DNA from: Tannerella sp.
GTDB taxonomy: Bacteria > Bacteroidota > Bacteroidia > Bacteroidales > Tannerellaceae
Length of the DNA: 11,935 nucleotides
Assembly: GCA_031283785.1 (NCBI GenBank)
Contig: JAITBC010000454.1
Location: 1 to 11,935 of the forward strand
Reading direction: 5' to 3'
The position numbers were made by a program, and so were the translations under genes. The notes beneath the pieces were generated by a model, which had not been told where the DNA came from, ran no database searches, and was given only the letters and a program-made list of their open reading frames with translations. Below, one piece after another: positions 1 to 7,584 of this stretch (positions within the stretch are counted from its first letter, which is position 1; each line of letters begins with the position of its first letter).

Positions 1-279
1 ATAAATATTAAAATACTTTCCCCGGCAGGGACAATATACGACGGCGAGGTACGGCATGTGACTTTCCCCGGAGAAACGGGATCTTTTGCGGTGTATCCTT
101 CGCATGCGCCCATCATATCTACACTGGTAAAAGGAAATATCGTATGCTTCACCGAAAACGAAGAAAAACAAATATTTCCCATATGGAACGGATTTGTTGA
201 AGTACTGAATAATCGTGCTACGGTTTGTGTGGAACGATTGTCGGAACATAGCAATAACAACAGACAAAGCGAATCATAA
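1..279 (+). CDS. atpC: F1Fo ATP synthase epsilon subunit, 5' end outside window
   Basis: The frame is open from base 1 (reading INIKILSPAGTIYDGEV...) and ends at TAA 277-279, so the start codon lies just upstream of the window; the GTG at 58 is internal. The visible 92 residues form the N-terminal beta-sandwich domain of epsilon, with the family features 'ILSPAGTIYDGEV', 'PGETGSFAVYPSHAPIIS' and the closing strand 'WNGFVEVLNNRATVCVE'. Epsilon joins gamma to the c-ring in the central rotor stalk of the membrane-bound ATP synthase. The protein stops shortly after the sandwich, so the two-helix C-terminal domain found in E. coli epsilon (139 aa) is missing; short epsilon subunits are usual in Bacteroidota as far as I know. 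atpD is expected immediately upstream. The next gene starts 15 nt downstream. Confidence 0.93.
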   Translation: MNIKILSPAGTIYDGEVRHVTFPGETGSFAVYPSHAPIISTLVKGNIVCFTENEEKQIFPIWNGFVEVLNNRATVCVERLSEHSNNNRQSES

Positions 280-294
280 AAAAAAGCAGGAATC

Positions 295-732
295 ATGGAT
301 AAAGCATATAATAAAAAAGAGGCATGGACAGTTGTACTTTTCGGCATCATTATATTCGGAATTATCGAAATGGTTTTTATTCGCGTCGTTTTCCCTTCGT
401 ATTATACAAATTTTTTACTGCTTATTCCCGTTTATTTCCTGATATTAGGTGTCGGTGTGCTGTTGATTTTGTCGCGTATGAGGCGGAAAAGGCTTCATCC
501 GGGAAGGGCTGTTGCCAGACTTATGTTGTTTAATGTTTCACAGATGATAGTTTCGTTTTTATTGCTGGTGGGATATTACTATTTTTTTGATGTACGGGAG
601 CATACAGTGTTGTTTACATTCAGTGTTTTTTATATTTTCTTTATGGGTATAAAAATGTTTATACTTTATAACATTGACCATCAACGTAATATTGACATAA
701 AAAAGAATAAGCATGCAGGCGATAATAAATAA
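295..732 (+). CDS. Small membrane protein in the atpI position of the ATP synthase operon
   Basis: This 145-residue protein is strongly hydrophobic, with about four predicted membrane helices near residues 12-32, 38-60, 72-95 and 100-125. A basic cytoplasmic-type loop (SRMRRKRLHPGRA, about 60-72) separates helices 2 and 3, and the C-terminus is Lys/Asn rich. It lies between atpC (15-nt gap) and atpB, and its last 20 nt overlap the start of atpB, which suggests translational coupling. Position and topology recall AtpI, the ATP synthase subunit I or c-ring assembly factor, but I see no motif that proves homology, so this is an inference from context. The start is ATG 295, preceded by AGCAGGAA, a weak ribosome binding site. 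It could instead be a lineage-specific Fo assembly factor. Confidence 0.8.
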   Translation: MDKAYNKKEAWTVVLFGIIIFGIIEMVFIRVVFPSYYTNFLLLIPVYFLILGVGVLLILSRMRRKRLHPGRAVARLMLFNVSQMIVSFLLLVGYYYFFDVREHTVLFTFSVFYIFFMGIKMFILYNIDHQRNIDIKKNKHAGDNK

Positions 733-1813
733 ACAGATAAGAGCGTTTGTCTTTTTTTTGGCGGTATTATCCGTCACTGCGAATGTGTATGCGGCAAAAT
801 TGCCCGGCAGCGATATTAACCCTAAGGAAATAATCTTCGAACATATACAGGATGCTTATTGGTGGCATATTACAACGATCAACGAACATCATATATCCGT
901 TTATTTGCCGGTGATTATTTATTCATCCTCAAGCGGTTGGAATATTTTCATGTCTTCGCATCTGGAACACGGACATAAGTACATGGGGTTTTATATTCCC
1001 GGCGAAGGGCGATACGCCGGCAAAATCGTGGAAACCGCTGCAAACGGAGCGGAAATACGTCCGGTTATGGATATATCCGTTACTAAAACGGCCTTGGCGA
1101 TGCTGATTAACTCGGCCGTCATGCTTGTGATATTTTTATCCGTCGCCGGTTGGTACAGGCGTAAACCCGGATATTCGGCGCCGGGAGGATTCGTCGGTAC
1201 GATGGAGATGTTTGTTATGAGTATTGAAGATGACCTCATACGGGAAAGTATAGGCAAAGATTATGCACGTTATTCACCCTATCTGCTGACGGCGTTTTTC
1301 TTTATTTTCATAAATAATATAATGGGGTTGATTCCGGTTTTCCCCGGCGGGGCAAATGTGACGGGCAATATTGCTGTGACCCTTGTTTTGGCTCTCTGTA
1401 CAATGCTTGCCGTTAACCTGTTTGGGAACAAAGAATATTGGAGGGAAATCCTCTGGCCTGACGTACCTTTATGGATGAAAGCGCCTTTTCCTTTAATGCC
1501 CCTGATAGAACTGTTCGGCGTAATATCCAAGCCGTTTGCCTTGACTATACGTCTTTTTGCCAATATAACGGCAGGACATGCCGTTATATTAGCTTTGACG
1601 TGCCTTGTGTTTATTACCGTGAAAATGGGAACTGCCATGAACGTGGGAATGACGGTGTTTTCTGTTATTCTGTCTGTTTTTATGAGTTTCATGGAAATTC
1701 TGGTCGCATATATTCAGGCATACGTTTTCACGATGTTGTCGGCCGTATTCATCGGCCTTTCACGTCAGGAACATGAAGACAAGCGCACCGGGAAAAAGTT
1801 CAAAACTACGTAA
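713..1813 (+). CDS. atpB: F1Fo ATP synthase subunit a with signal peptide and long N-terminal extension
   Basis: This is the proton-channel stator subunit of Fo, 366 aa against 271 in E. coli. The extra length is N-terminal: a signal-peptide-like segment (1-27, ending NVYA/A) followed by about 100 polar, His-rich residues, probably periplasmic, before the first helix of the conserved core (about 127-147). The essential arginine is R280 in 'FALTIRLFANITAGH', and the conserved channel glutamine is Q335 in 'EILVAYIQAYVF'. The E219/H245 pair of E. coli subunit a appears swapped here as H289/E328, the arrangement found in mitochondria and many bacteria. The gene overlaps the upstream membrane-protein gene by 20 nt and is followed by atpE after 46 nt. 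The extended N-terminus matches what I know of Bacteroidota AtpB. Confidence 0.96.
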   Translation: MQAIINKQIRAFVFFLAVLSVTANVYAAKLPGSDINPKEIIFEHIQDAYWWHITTINEHHISVYLPVIIYSSSSGWNIFMSSHLEHGHKYMGFYIPGEGRYAGKIVETAANGAEIRPVMDISVTKTALAMLINSAVMLVIFLSVAGWYRRKPGYSAPGGFVGTMEMFVMSIEDDLIRESIGKDYARYSPYLLTAFFFIFINNIMGLIPVFPGGANVTGNIAVTLVLALCTMLAVNLFGNKEYWREILWPDVPLWMKAPFPLMPLIELFGVISKPFALTIRLFANITAGHAVILALTCLVFITVKMGTAMNVGMTVFSVILSVFMSFMEILVAYIQAYVFTMLSAVFIGLSRQEHEDKRTGKKFKTT

Positions 1814-1859
1814 CAAAGAGATATTTATACATATTTTATAACTTAATAAATTGGAAATT

Positions 1860-2108
1860 ATGACACTATTAAACATTTTGCTGCAAGCAACAGCAAGTTT
1901 AGGTACTTTAGCTGCTCCTATAGGTGCAGGACTCGTAGTAATCGGGGCTGGTCTGGGTATCGGAAAAATCGGCAGCAGCGCAATGGAAGCAATTGCACGC
2001 CAACCCGAAGCATCAAGCGATGTTCGGATGTCGATGATCATTGTAGCAGCATTGATAGAAGGCGCGGCCCTGTTTGCAATCGTGGTTTGTCTTATGGCTT
2101 TAGGTTAA
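1860..2108 (+). CDS. atpE: F1Fo ATP synthase subunit c (proteolipid, rotor ring)
   Basis: The 82-residue hairpin has two membrane helices joined by the polar loop 'ARQPEA' (46-51). Helix 1 carries the glycine-rich packing motif (GAGLGIG, 29-35), and helix 2 carries the ion-binding carboxylate E67 in 'AALIEGAALFA'. The Na+ ligands of Ilyobacter-type rings are absent: aligning on ARQPEA, the Gln position is I34, the Ser after the Glu is G68, and the Tyr position is F72. This indicates H+ coupling. I chose ATG 1860; an in-frame TTG at 1851 would add only three residues (MEI) and fits the family less well. No clear Shine-Dalgarno is seen in the AT-rich 46-nt leader, typical of this phylum. This gene is usually the most strongly translated of the operon. 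Confidence 0.96.
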   Translation: MTLLNILLQATASLGTLAAPIGAGLVVIGAGLGIGKIGSSAMEAIARQPEASSDVRMSMIIVAALIEGAALFAIVVCLMALG

Positions 2109-2118
2109 TATTATCGGT

Positions 2119-2628
2119 ATGTCACTGTTAACTCCAAGTTTCGGGCTTTTATTCTGGATGGTCATATCCTTTGCCGTTGTTTTCGGTATTTTGGCGAAGT
2201 TCGGGTTTCCCGTCATCACGAAAGCCGTTAATGAAAGGAGGGATTATATCCGGCAATCTCTCGATAAGGCTGACGAAGCAAACCGTGTGTTCGATAGCCT
2301 GAAACAACAATCCGAAGAACTGATAGAAGAATCGAAAAAACACCGGCAGGAAATGATCCGTCTGGCTACCGATGAAGCGAACCGGATAATACAAAAGGCT
2401 AATGACGAGGCATTAAGGCAGAGACGGGAAAGACTGGATGAAACTCTCCGCCTGATTGAACTGCAAAAACAGAAATCTATCGGAGAGATTCGTGCACAGG
2501 TTGCTTTACTGTCGGTCAATATTGCGGAAAAGATATTGCGGCGCAGGCTTGACGACATGGAGAATCACGATCAACTGACAGCGCAGTTTCTGGATGAGAT
2601 TGAAGATTCCTGCATCATGAAAAACTAA
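2119..2628 (+). CDS. atpF: F1Fo ATP synthase subunit b (peripheral stalk)
   Basis: This 169-residue protein has one N-terminal membrane anchor (about 7-27, LLFWMVISFAVVFGILAKF), the family segment 'PVITKAVNERRDYI', and then a long charged alpha-helical region from about 40 to 150, rich in Glu, Arg and Gln as expected for the dimeric right-handed coiled coil of the peripheral stalk. The C-terminus (about 135-169) would bind delta. It starts at ATG 2119, 10 nt after atpE, and ends at TAA 2626-2628, 14 nt before atpH. The length is near that of E. coli b (156). There is a single b-type gene in the visible operon, so the stalk is probably a homodimer rather than b/b'. Confidence 0.95.
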   Translation: MSLLTPSFGLLFWMVISFAVVFGILAKFGFPVITKAVNERRDYIRQSLDKADEANRVFDSLKQQSEELIEESKKHRQEMIRLATDEANRIIQKANDEALRQRRERLDETLRLIELQKQKSIGEIRAQVALLSVNIAEKILRRRLDDMENHDQLTAQFLDEIEDSCIMKN

Positions 2629-2642
2629 CGGGTTGATTGATA

Positions 2643-3197
2643 ATGAACGAGGGATTAATTTCAAAACGGTACGCAAAAGCGTTATATTCTCACGCATCGG
2701 ACATGGGCGAAGAAACGCTGCTGTATCACAGGATGCAGATACTGGAGGCTCTTTTGTATAAAATGCCGGAATTTAAAGCGTATATAAAATCGCCCTTGAT
2801 TTCCGTAAAGGAAAAGATTCGCCTGTTAACAAATGCGACCGGTAAAAATCCCGAACAGTCGTATCTTGATTTTATAAACCTTGTTATCGCAAATCGCCGG
2901 AGCGACATGCTGCTGCTGATGACGCTGAGTTTCCAGCGGTTATACCGCCTGAAGAAACATATCAGCGTCGTTCATCTTATTTCTGCAAAAAAACTGTCCG
3001 GCAAGGCCATAGAACGCATACGACGCCTCACGGAACGGAAGACACAGGGGAAAGTGGAATTTTCCACACATATTGACCCGTCAATCGACGGAGGATTTAT
3101 TTTCCGGTTAAACGATGTCCGTATCGATGCTTCGGTGAAAGGACAGCTTGAGCGGATCAACAGGCGGTTAGCGCAAATAAACAAATCTATTATGTAG
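2643..3197 (+). CDS. atpH: F1Fo ATP synthase delta subunit (OSCP)
   Basis: This 184-residue protein caps F1 and links it to the b stalk. The N-terminal helical domain opens with 'LISKRYAKALYSHAS', typical of delta/OSCP. The C-terminal domain holds the signature region 'IDGGFIFRLNDVRIDASVKG' (about 147-166), followed by a basic helix ending in 'RRLAQINKSIM'. I chose ATG 2643; the in-frame TTG at 2637 adds just two residues and is unlikely to be used. The stop is TAG 3195-3197, followed by a 39-nt AT-rich gap to atpA. Length matches the family (about 175-190 aa). Confidence 0.94.
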   Translation: MNEGLISKRYAKALYSHASDMGEETLLYHRMQILEALLYKMPEFKAYIKSPLISVKEKIRLLTNATGKNPEQSYLDFINLVIANRRSDMLLLMTLSFQRLYRLKKHISVVHLISAKKLSGKAIERIRRLTERKTQGKVEFSTHIDPSIDGGFIFRLNDVRIDASVKGQLERINRRLAQINKSIM

Positions 3198-3236
3198 CGG
3201 ATATTATTAAAAACATCAAAGAATACAATTTTTACT

Positions 3237-4823
3237 ATGACGGACAATATAAAAATAAGCGAAGTATCCGAAATACTGAAAATGCAGCTCGACGAAATAA
3301 ACGTGAAGATGTCGTTCGACGAAGTCGGTACCGTTCTGCAGGTGAGCGACGGTGTCGTCCGCATATATGGGCTGAACAATGCCGAGGCTAACGAACTGCT
3401 GGAGTTCGAAAACGGCATCAGGGGAGTCGTTATGAATCTGGAGGAAGACAATGTAGGAGCTGTTCTTCTGGGACCTACGGACGAGGTGAAAGAAGGATTC
3501 ACCGTAAAGCGAACGGGGGAAATAACATCTATCGACGTCGGCGAAGGGATGCTCGGACGTGTCATCGATCCGCTGGGCGAACCGCTTGACGGTAAAGGAT
3601 TGATTGGAGGCGAACGATTCCGTATGCCGCTCGAAAGAAAAGCGCCGGAAGTGATATTCCGTCAACCTGTAAACCAACCGTTGCAAACCGGTATAAAAGC
3701 TATCGATGCAATGATTCCGATAGGTCGGGGGCAACGTGAGCTGCTTATTGGCGACCGTCAGACGGGAAAAACCGCAATTGCGATTGATACCGTTATAAAC
3801 CAGCGTATAAATTACGAGAAAGGAGATCCGGTATATTGCATATATGTAGCGATAGGTCAGAAAGGCTCTACAATAGCATCGGTCGTGAATACATTAAACG
3901 GGAAGGGAGCGATGGATTATACGATCGTTGTAGCCGCTACCGCATCCGACCCCGCTGCCATGCAATATTTCGCACCTTTCGCCGGCGCTGCCATAGGAGA
4001 ATATTTCCGCGATACCGGACGCCATGCGCTTGTTGTATACGACGACCTGTCGAAACAGGCGGTTGCCTATAGAGAGGTTTCACTAATACTCCGCCGTCCC
4101 TCCGGACGTGAAGCTTATCCCGGCGATATCTTTTACCTGCATTCGCGACTTCTGGAACGCGCGGCAAAAATAATAAGCCGGCAAGAAGTTGCCGAAAAGA
4201 TGAATGACCTGCCCGAATCTTTGAAAGGTAAGGTGAAAGGAGGCGGATCGCTTACGGCGCTGCCTGTTATCGAAACACAGGCAGGCGATGTTTCCGCTTA
4301 TATACCGACGAACGTTATTTCCATTACCGACGGACAGATATTTCTTGAAAACGATTTGTTTAACCAGGGCGTACGTCCGGCTATTAACGTAGGTATTTCT
4401 GTGTCGCGCGTCGGAGGAAGCGCTCAGGTGAAAGCCATGAAACAGGTGGCGGGTACGCTTAAACTCGACCAGGCGCAATATCGCGAATTGGAATCGTTCA
4501 CAAAGTTCGGCAGCGACCTCGACCCGATCACGGCTTTTACTATCGACAAGGGACAGAAAAATACGCAACTGCTGATACAGTCGCAATATGCTCCCATGCC
4601 GGTTGAAGAACAGATTGCCGTGCTTTATTGCGGCACGAGGGGGCTTCTTAAGAATGTCGAAGCAAGCCGTGTTCATGAATTTGAACAGATGTTCCTCTAT
4701 CTTCTCCGGAATGATCATCGGGAAGATATTCTGGAGCCTTTGCAAAAAGGTATCCTCGATGATAATGTTGCAGCTGCTATCGAATCGTGTGCGGCGAAAA
4801 TAACAGGAGGCAGTGACTCTTAA
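3237..4823 (+). CDS. atpA: F1Fo ATP synthase alpha subunit
   Basis: Alpha forms the F1 hexamer with beta and carries the non-catalytic nucleotide sites and the arginine finger of the catalytic sites. In the 528 residues I see the beta-barrel domain (about 25-95), Walker A GDRQTGKT (172-179), the Walker B region ALVVYDD (264-270), the alpha/beta signature [10 protein letters not shown] (381-390) and the arginine finger R391 in 'SVSRVGG' (E. coli R376). It is about 15 residues longer than E. coli alpha; part of the excess is an insertion near 312-336 ([16 protein letters not shown]...), between 'LLERAA' and 'GGSLTALP'. No defects are seen. Start ATG 3237; stop TAA 4821-4823, 9 nt before atpG. 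Confidence 0.98.
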   Translation: MTDNIKISEVSEILKMQLDEINVKMSFDEVGTVLQVSDGVVRIYGLNNAEANELLEFENGIRGVVMNLEEDNVGAVLLGPTDEVKEGFTVKRTGEITSIDVGEGMLGRVIDPLGEPLDGKGLIGGERFRMPLERKAPEVIFRQPVNQPLQTGIKAIDAMIPIGRGQRELLIGDRQTGKTAIAIDTVINQRINYEKGDPVYCIYVAIGQKGSTIASVVNTLNGKGAMDYTIVVAATASDPAAMQYFAPFAGAAIGEYFRDTGRHALVVYDDLSKQAVAYREVSLILRRPSGREAYPGDIFYLHSRLLERAAKIISRQEVAEKMNDLPESLKGKVKGGGSLTALPVIETQAGDVSAYIPTNVISITDGQIFLENDLFNQGVRPAINVGISVSRVGGSAQVKAMKQVAGTLKLDQAQYRELESFTKFGSDLDPITAFTIDKGQKNTQLLIQSQYAPMPVEEQIAVLYCGTRGLLKNVEASRVHEFEQMFLYLLRNDHREDILEPLQKGILDDNVAAAIESCAAKITGGSDS

Positions 4824-4832
4824 AATATATTT

Positions 4833-5735
4833 ATGGCGGCGTTTAAAGAAATAAAGAAAAGGATAAACTCTATAAAAAGCACCCGTAAAACTACTTCGGC
4901 GATGAAAATGGTATCATCGGCCAAATTACATAAGGCCGAAAGTATGATATCGAATATGCTCCCGTATGCGGAATCGTTGCATCGTATAACGGAGGTATTG
5001 CTGACGGACGGTTATACGGTGCGGCAACCGGCAGAGGATGTTTATTCGGTCGCGCTGAGTAGTGAACGCCCCCTCAGAAACGTCGCTATTGTTGCTTTCG
5101 CATCCGATTCTTCCCTGTGCGGGGCTTTCAATTCGAATGTCTCACGCGAGTTGCGTGATGTTGTTGACCGTTACAGGAAATCACTGGCGGATGAAAACAT
5201 TTTTGTTTATACGGCAGGCAGGAAAGTGTATGATGCTGTCGGGAAAACGGATATTGCTATCGCCGGAAACTTTGAAAACCTTGCCGGCAAACCGGATTAT
5301 AATGTCATTGCCGATTTCGCGGATTCATTAATCAGACGGTTTGAAAACAGGGAAATAGACCGTGTGGAGATGATTTATCATCATTTCAAAAGTGCAGGTT
5401 CGCAACGCCTCATCAACGAACGGTTATTACCCGTCGCTATTCCCTTGAGGACGGATACACAGGGACGGAAACAGGAGGACGACCGTGCAGATTATATAAT
5501 TGAGCCGTCACGCGAAGAAACACTCAAAGTTCTGATGCTTAAGAGCCTCAAGTTGAAGTTATATACAGCGCTTTTGGATTCCAATGCTTCGGAACACGCC
5601 GCCAGAATGATTGCCATGCAAACGGCAACAGACAATGCGGACGATCTCATCGGCGAGCTGACGGTCGAATACAATAAATCGCGCCAGCAAGCGATAACAA
5701 ACGAACTTTTAGATATTGCCGGCGGCAGCATGTGA
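4833..5735 (+). CDS. atpG: F1Fo ATP synthase gamma subunit
   Basis: Gamma is the rotating central shaft. The 300-residue protein has both family termini: the N-terminal helix 'FKEIKKRINSIKSTRKTTSA' with 'MKMVSSAKLHKAE', and the C-terminal helix 'ARMIAMQTATDNADDLIG' with 'LTVEYNKSRQQAITNELLDI'. These pair as the coiled coil that enters the alpha3beta3 cavity. The middle (about 75-215) is the Rossmann-like domain, with 'FASDSSLCGAFNSNV' as the conserved first strand and loop. Length is close to that of E. coli (287). Start ATG 4833; stop TGA 5733-5735, only 3 nt from the next start codon. This is the last ATP synthase gene of the operon. Confidence 0.97.
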   Translation: MAAFKEIKKRINSIKSTRKTTSAMKMVSSAKLHKAESMISNMLPYAESLHRITEVLLTDGYTVRQPAEDVYSVALSSERPLRNVAIVAFASDSSLCGAFNSNVSRELRDVVDRYRKSLADENIFVYTAGRKVYDAVGKTDIAIAGNFENLAGKPDYNVIADFADSLIRRFENREIDRVEMIYHHFKSAGSQRLINERLLPVAIPLRTDTQGRKQEDDRADYIIEPSREETLKVLMLKSLKLKLYTALLDSNASEHAARMIAMQTATDNADDLIGELTVEYNKSRQQAITNELLDIAGGSM

Positions 5736-5738
5736 CAT

Positions 5739-6305
5739 ATGGTAAAAACGGTATGCGTATATTGCTCTTCAAGTGATAAAATAAACAATGTATATGCCCA
5801 AGACGCGGAAACGTTAGGCGCTTTTCTGGGACAACGAGGCATGAAAGTAATCAACGGCGCAGGCGGCATAGGGCTTATGCGTATCGTTTCCGACGCCGTA
5901 TTGTCGGCAGGAGGTACGGTGACAGGGATAATTCCGCATTTTATGGTACGCAACGGATGGTGTCACCGGCATCTGACGGAAGTGATACGTACGGAGACGA
6001 TGCACGAACGCAAAAAGATAATGGCCGATCTGTCGGATGCCGCAATAGCGCTTCCCGGAGGATACGGCACCCTCGAAGAATTGCTTGAAATTATCACTTG
6101 GCGGCAATTAGGATTATACCGTAATCCGGTGATTATTCTCAATACGAATCATTATTACGATCCGTTACTCGAAATGTTCCGCCGCGCAGCCGAAGAAAAA
6201 TTCCTTCGCGAAGAAGATGCTCGAATATGGTATGTAGCGCGTACGCCCGAAGATGTTATGACGATAATAGACAATTTTGCAGGTCAACCGGCTCCGTCTT
6301 TGTGA
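5739..6305 (+). CDS. LOG-family nucleotide 5'-monophosphate phosphoribohydrolase (TIGR00730 type)
   Basis: This 188-residue protein has the LOG (Lonely Guy) / 'lysine decarboxylase-like' Rossmann fold. Key parts are the N-terminal strand 'VCVYCSSSD' (5-13), the glycine loop 'INGAGGIGLM' (38-47), 'MHERK' with R91/K92 (88-92), and the diagnostic PGGYGTLEE (106-114), whose Arg and Glu positions form the active site in the family. Family members cleave the N-glycosidic bond of nucleoside 5'-monophosphates (cytokinin ribotides in plants, AMP-like nucleotides in bacteria) to give free base and ribose 5-phosphate; the substrate here is unknown. R48 follows GLM where a glycine is more usual. The start is ATG 5739, 3 nt after atpG, so it is probably cotranscribed with the ATP synthase genes. 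It is cytoplasmic, with no signal peptide. Confidence 0.9.
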   Translation: MVKTVCVYCSSSDKINNVYAQDAETLGAFLGQRGMKVINGAGGIGLMRIVSDAVLSAGGTVTGIIPHFMVRNGWCHRHLTEVIRTETMHERKKIMADLSDAAIALPGGYGTLEELLEIITWRQLGLYRNPVIILNTNHYYDPLLEMFRRAAEEKFLREEDARIWYVARTPEDVMTIIDNFAGQPAPSL

Positions 6306-6445
6306 ATCGAACCGGTCCGTCATCGGCAATTATCGGTCTTGCCCATATCTTTCCCGCATTGTAAACGCACATCAATATTGTCCCCGTATGCTTTTGAGCG
6401 GAAACGGCGGACATCCTTCCTGCATATATGTAAACGTCTATACCT

Positions 6446-7210
6446 TTATAATCCCGTAGCCTTCATCCATACTTCGGCCATAAGCTGGCGTCCGGGCAAG
6501 TCGGGATGTACGCCGTCGCCGGACCAATAAGTTGCGGGAGCGACTTTTACGGCTTCATCAAATGCAGACTGAAACGGAACAAATACTGCATCCAATTCTC
6601 CTGCAAGTTTCTTAAGCGAAACCCTGTATGCATCAAACATCGGGAACCAGGCGTCGTCATTGATGGCAGAACCGCCTCTTAGTGTAAACGGCTCACAAAG
6701 AACAAGTTGTGTCTTAGGGAGTTTTTCTATTGTATATTTCAACAAATCGCGGAGGTCATTCTCATATTTTTCAACAGTTCCCTTATAACTGCCGTTAAGC
6801 GTATGCCAGTAATCGTTAACGCCGATAAGAATACTCAGGACATCCGGCATAAAAGCAAGCGTATCGACCTCCCAACGTTCACGTAACTGGAAAACTTTAT
6901 TCCCGCTTATGCCGCGGTTATATATTTTTGGTTGTATATCCGCACGTTTATGAAGAATAGAAGTCGCCGTAAAAAGAGCATACCCCATTCCTAACTGGTC
7001 TGCATTATTACACGTTATGGAATCCCTTTTACGTCCGCAATCCGTAATGGAATCGCCCTGAAAAAGGATAACAGAATCCTTTTTTAAGGCGATTTTTTTA
7101 GCGTTCACTACATGCTGTTCGTTAACAACTGCTTTGGCAATATTCGGAATAATTGCCATACCAACCCCTGCAAAGGTCGCTTTTTTCAGAAAAGTTCGTC
7201 TTGTATTCAT
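6446..7210 (-). CDS. Tat-exported SGNH/GDSL-family hydrolase (probable esterase)
   Basis: This 254-residue protein begins 'MNTRRTFLKKATFAG', a twin-arginine signal (R4-R5) with a hydrophobic stretch and likely cleavage after AKA27. All SGNH blocks are present: block I 'FQGDSIT' with nucleophile S54, block II G100 in 'NRGISGN', block III 'GVND' (130-133), and block V 'DGVHP' with D232 and H235. Such enzymes deacylate esters, often acetyl groups on plant or host glycans, but the substrate cannot be read from the sequence. The frame continues 35 codons further upstream (to 7315); I prefer the ATG at 7208-7210 because it gives a proper Tat signal and because the promoter at 7235-7242 lies inside that extension. 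It is a single-gene unit, convergent with the LOG gene across 140 nt in which I see no clear terminator. Confidence 0.9.
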   Translation of the reverse strand: MNTRRTFLKKATFAGVGMAIIPNIAKAVVNEQHVVNAKKIALKKDSVILFQGDSITDCGRKRDSITCNNADQLGMGYALFTATSILHKRADIQPKIYNRGISGNKVFQLRERWEVDTLAFMPDVLSILIGVNDYWHTLNGSYKGTVEKYENDLRDLLKYTIEKLPKTQLVLCEPFTLRGGSAINDDAWFPMFDAYRVSLKKLAGELDAVFVPFQSAFDEAVKVAPATYWSGDGVHPDLPGRQLMAEVWMKATGL

Positions 7211-7234
7211 CGTATTTATAATTATAATTTGCAT

Positions 7235-7242
7235 CAAAAGTA
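7235..7242 (-). promoter_or_regulatory. Bacteroides-type -7 promoter element for the SGNH hydrolase gene
   Basis: Read on the minus strand these bases are TACTTTTG, an exact match to the Bacteroidota -7 consensus TAnnTTTG. The corresponding upstream box is weak (TTTA at 7264-7261, 18 nt away, one mismatch to TTTG). Transcription would start near 7228, giving a leader of about 18 nt before the ATG at 7210. This supports the shorter hydrolase start. Confidence 0.55.
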
Positions 7243-7311
7243 CATGAAAAATCCGAATTTTAAATACATGAAATGAAAAAAAAATTTGTATATCGAAAAC
7301 AGGACGATTTT

Positions 7312-7373
7312 TCAATTACGAATCTTGTCAATTACGAATCTTGTCAATTACGAATTACGAATTACGAATTACG
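7312..7373. repeat. AATTACG heptamer repeats within a 16-bp direct repeat
   Basis: Two perfect 16-bp copies of TCAATTACGAATCTTG (7312-7327 and 7328-7343) are followed by TCAATTACG and three further AATTACG heptamers up to 7373, so the heptamer occurs six times in 62 bp. No coding frame is credible here. Similar low-complexity AT repeats are common between genes in Bacteroidales from general familiarity; function is unknown and replication slippage is the simplest origin. Confidence 0.85.
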
Positions 7374-7396
7374 GACGAATACGCAGTCAATCGTCA

Positions 7397-7424
7397 TTTT
7401 TCATTCTTAATTTTTCATTCTTAA
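7397..7424. repeat. 14-bp tandem duplication, two perfect copies
   Basis: TTTTTCATTCTTAA occurs at 7397-7410 and again at 7411-7424. On the minus strand it reads as repeated TTAAGAATGAAAAA, giving short 'NEKLRMKN'-like peptides that are often seen as spurious predicted protein ends in Bacteroidales genomes. It sits between the heptamer block and the transposase relic. Confidence 0.8.
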
Positions 7425-7440
7425 TTGACCGCGCGGCGGT

Positions 7441-7584
7441 GTGCCGATAGCAAACCCCATCTATGATCATGTCCTGACGGACGACGGCCGTGTGGCACGC
7501 AAGTTCATATCCGCCATTACCGGCGAGGAAGCGGCAGAACTCTCCTTCGCCCCGCAGGAATACAACCCCGCCATCTCGGATTAA
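7441..7584 (+). pseudogene. N-terminal relic of a PD-(D/E)XK nuclease family transposase
   Basis: From GTG 7441 to TAA 7582-7584 there are 47 codons reading VPIANPIYDHVLTDDGRVAR and then KFISAITGEEAAELSFAPQE, ending YNPAISD. This closely resembles, from memory, the start of Bacteroidota PD-(D/E)XK nuclease family transposases (of the form 'ANPIYDVVFKYLMEDN.VAKL.ISAIIGEE...'). Those proteins are about 300 aa, so nearly the whole gene is missing, including all catalytic residues. A few residues after 'YD' also appear to be deleted. A stop (TGA 7426-7428) precedes the frame, so nothing extends it upstream. The end of the relic lies inside the first unit of the 21-bp tandem repeat. I consider it a dead fragment rather than a functional small protein. 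Confidence 0.6.

Noticed and set aside
1279..1692. Long antisense frames opposite the atp genes (also 2972-3565, 4083-4745, 5492-5953)
   Set aside because: They mirror well-conserved coding sequence on the plus strand and show no domain or start context of their own.
6306..6445. Bidirectional terminator between the convergent LOG and hydrolase genes
   Set aside because: I found no hairpin with a T-run in either direction; only short palindromes such as ACCGGT.
7211..7315. 35-residue upstream extension of the SGNH hydrolase
   Set aside because: It buries the Tat signal inside the protein and overlaps the TACTTTTG promoter element.
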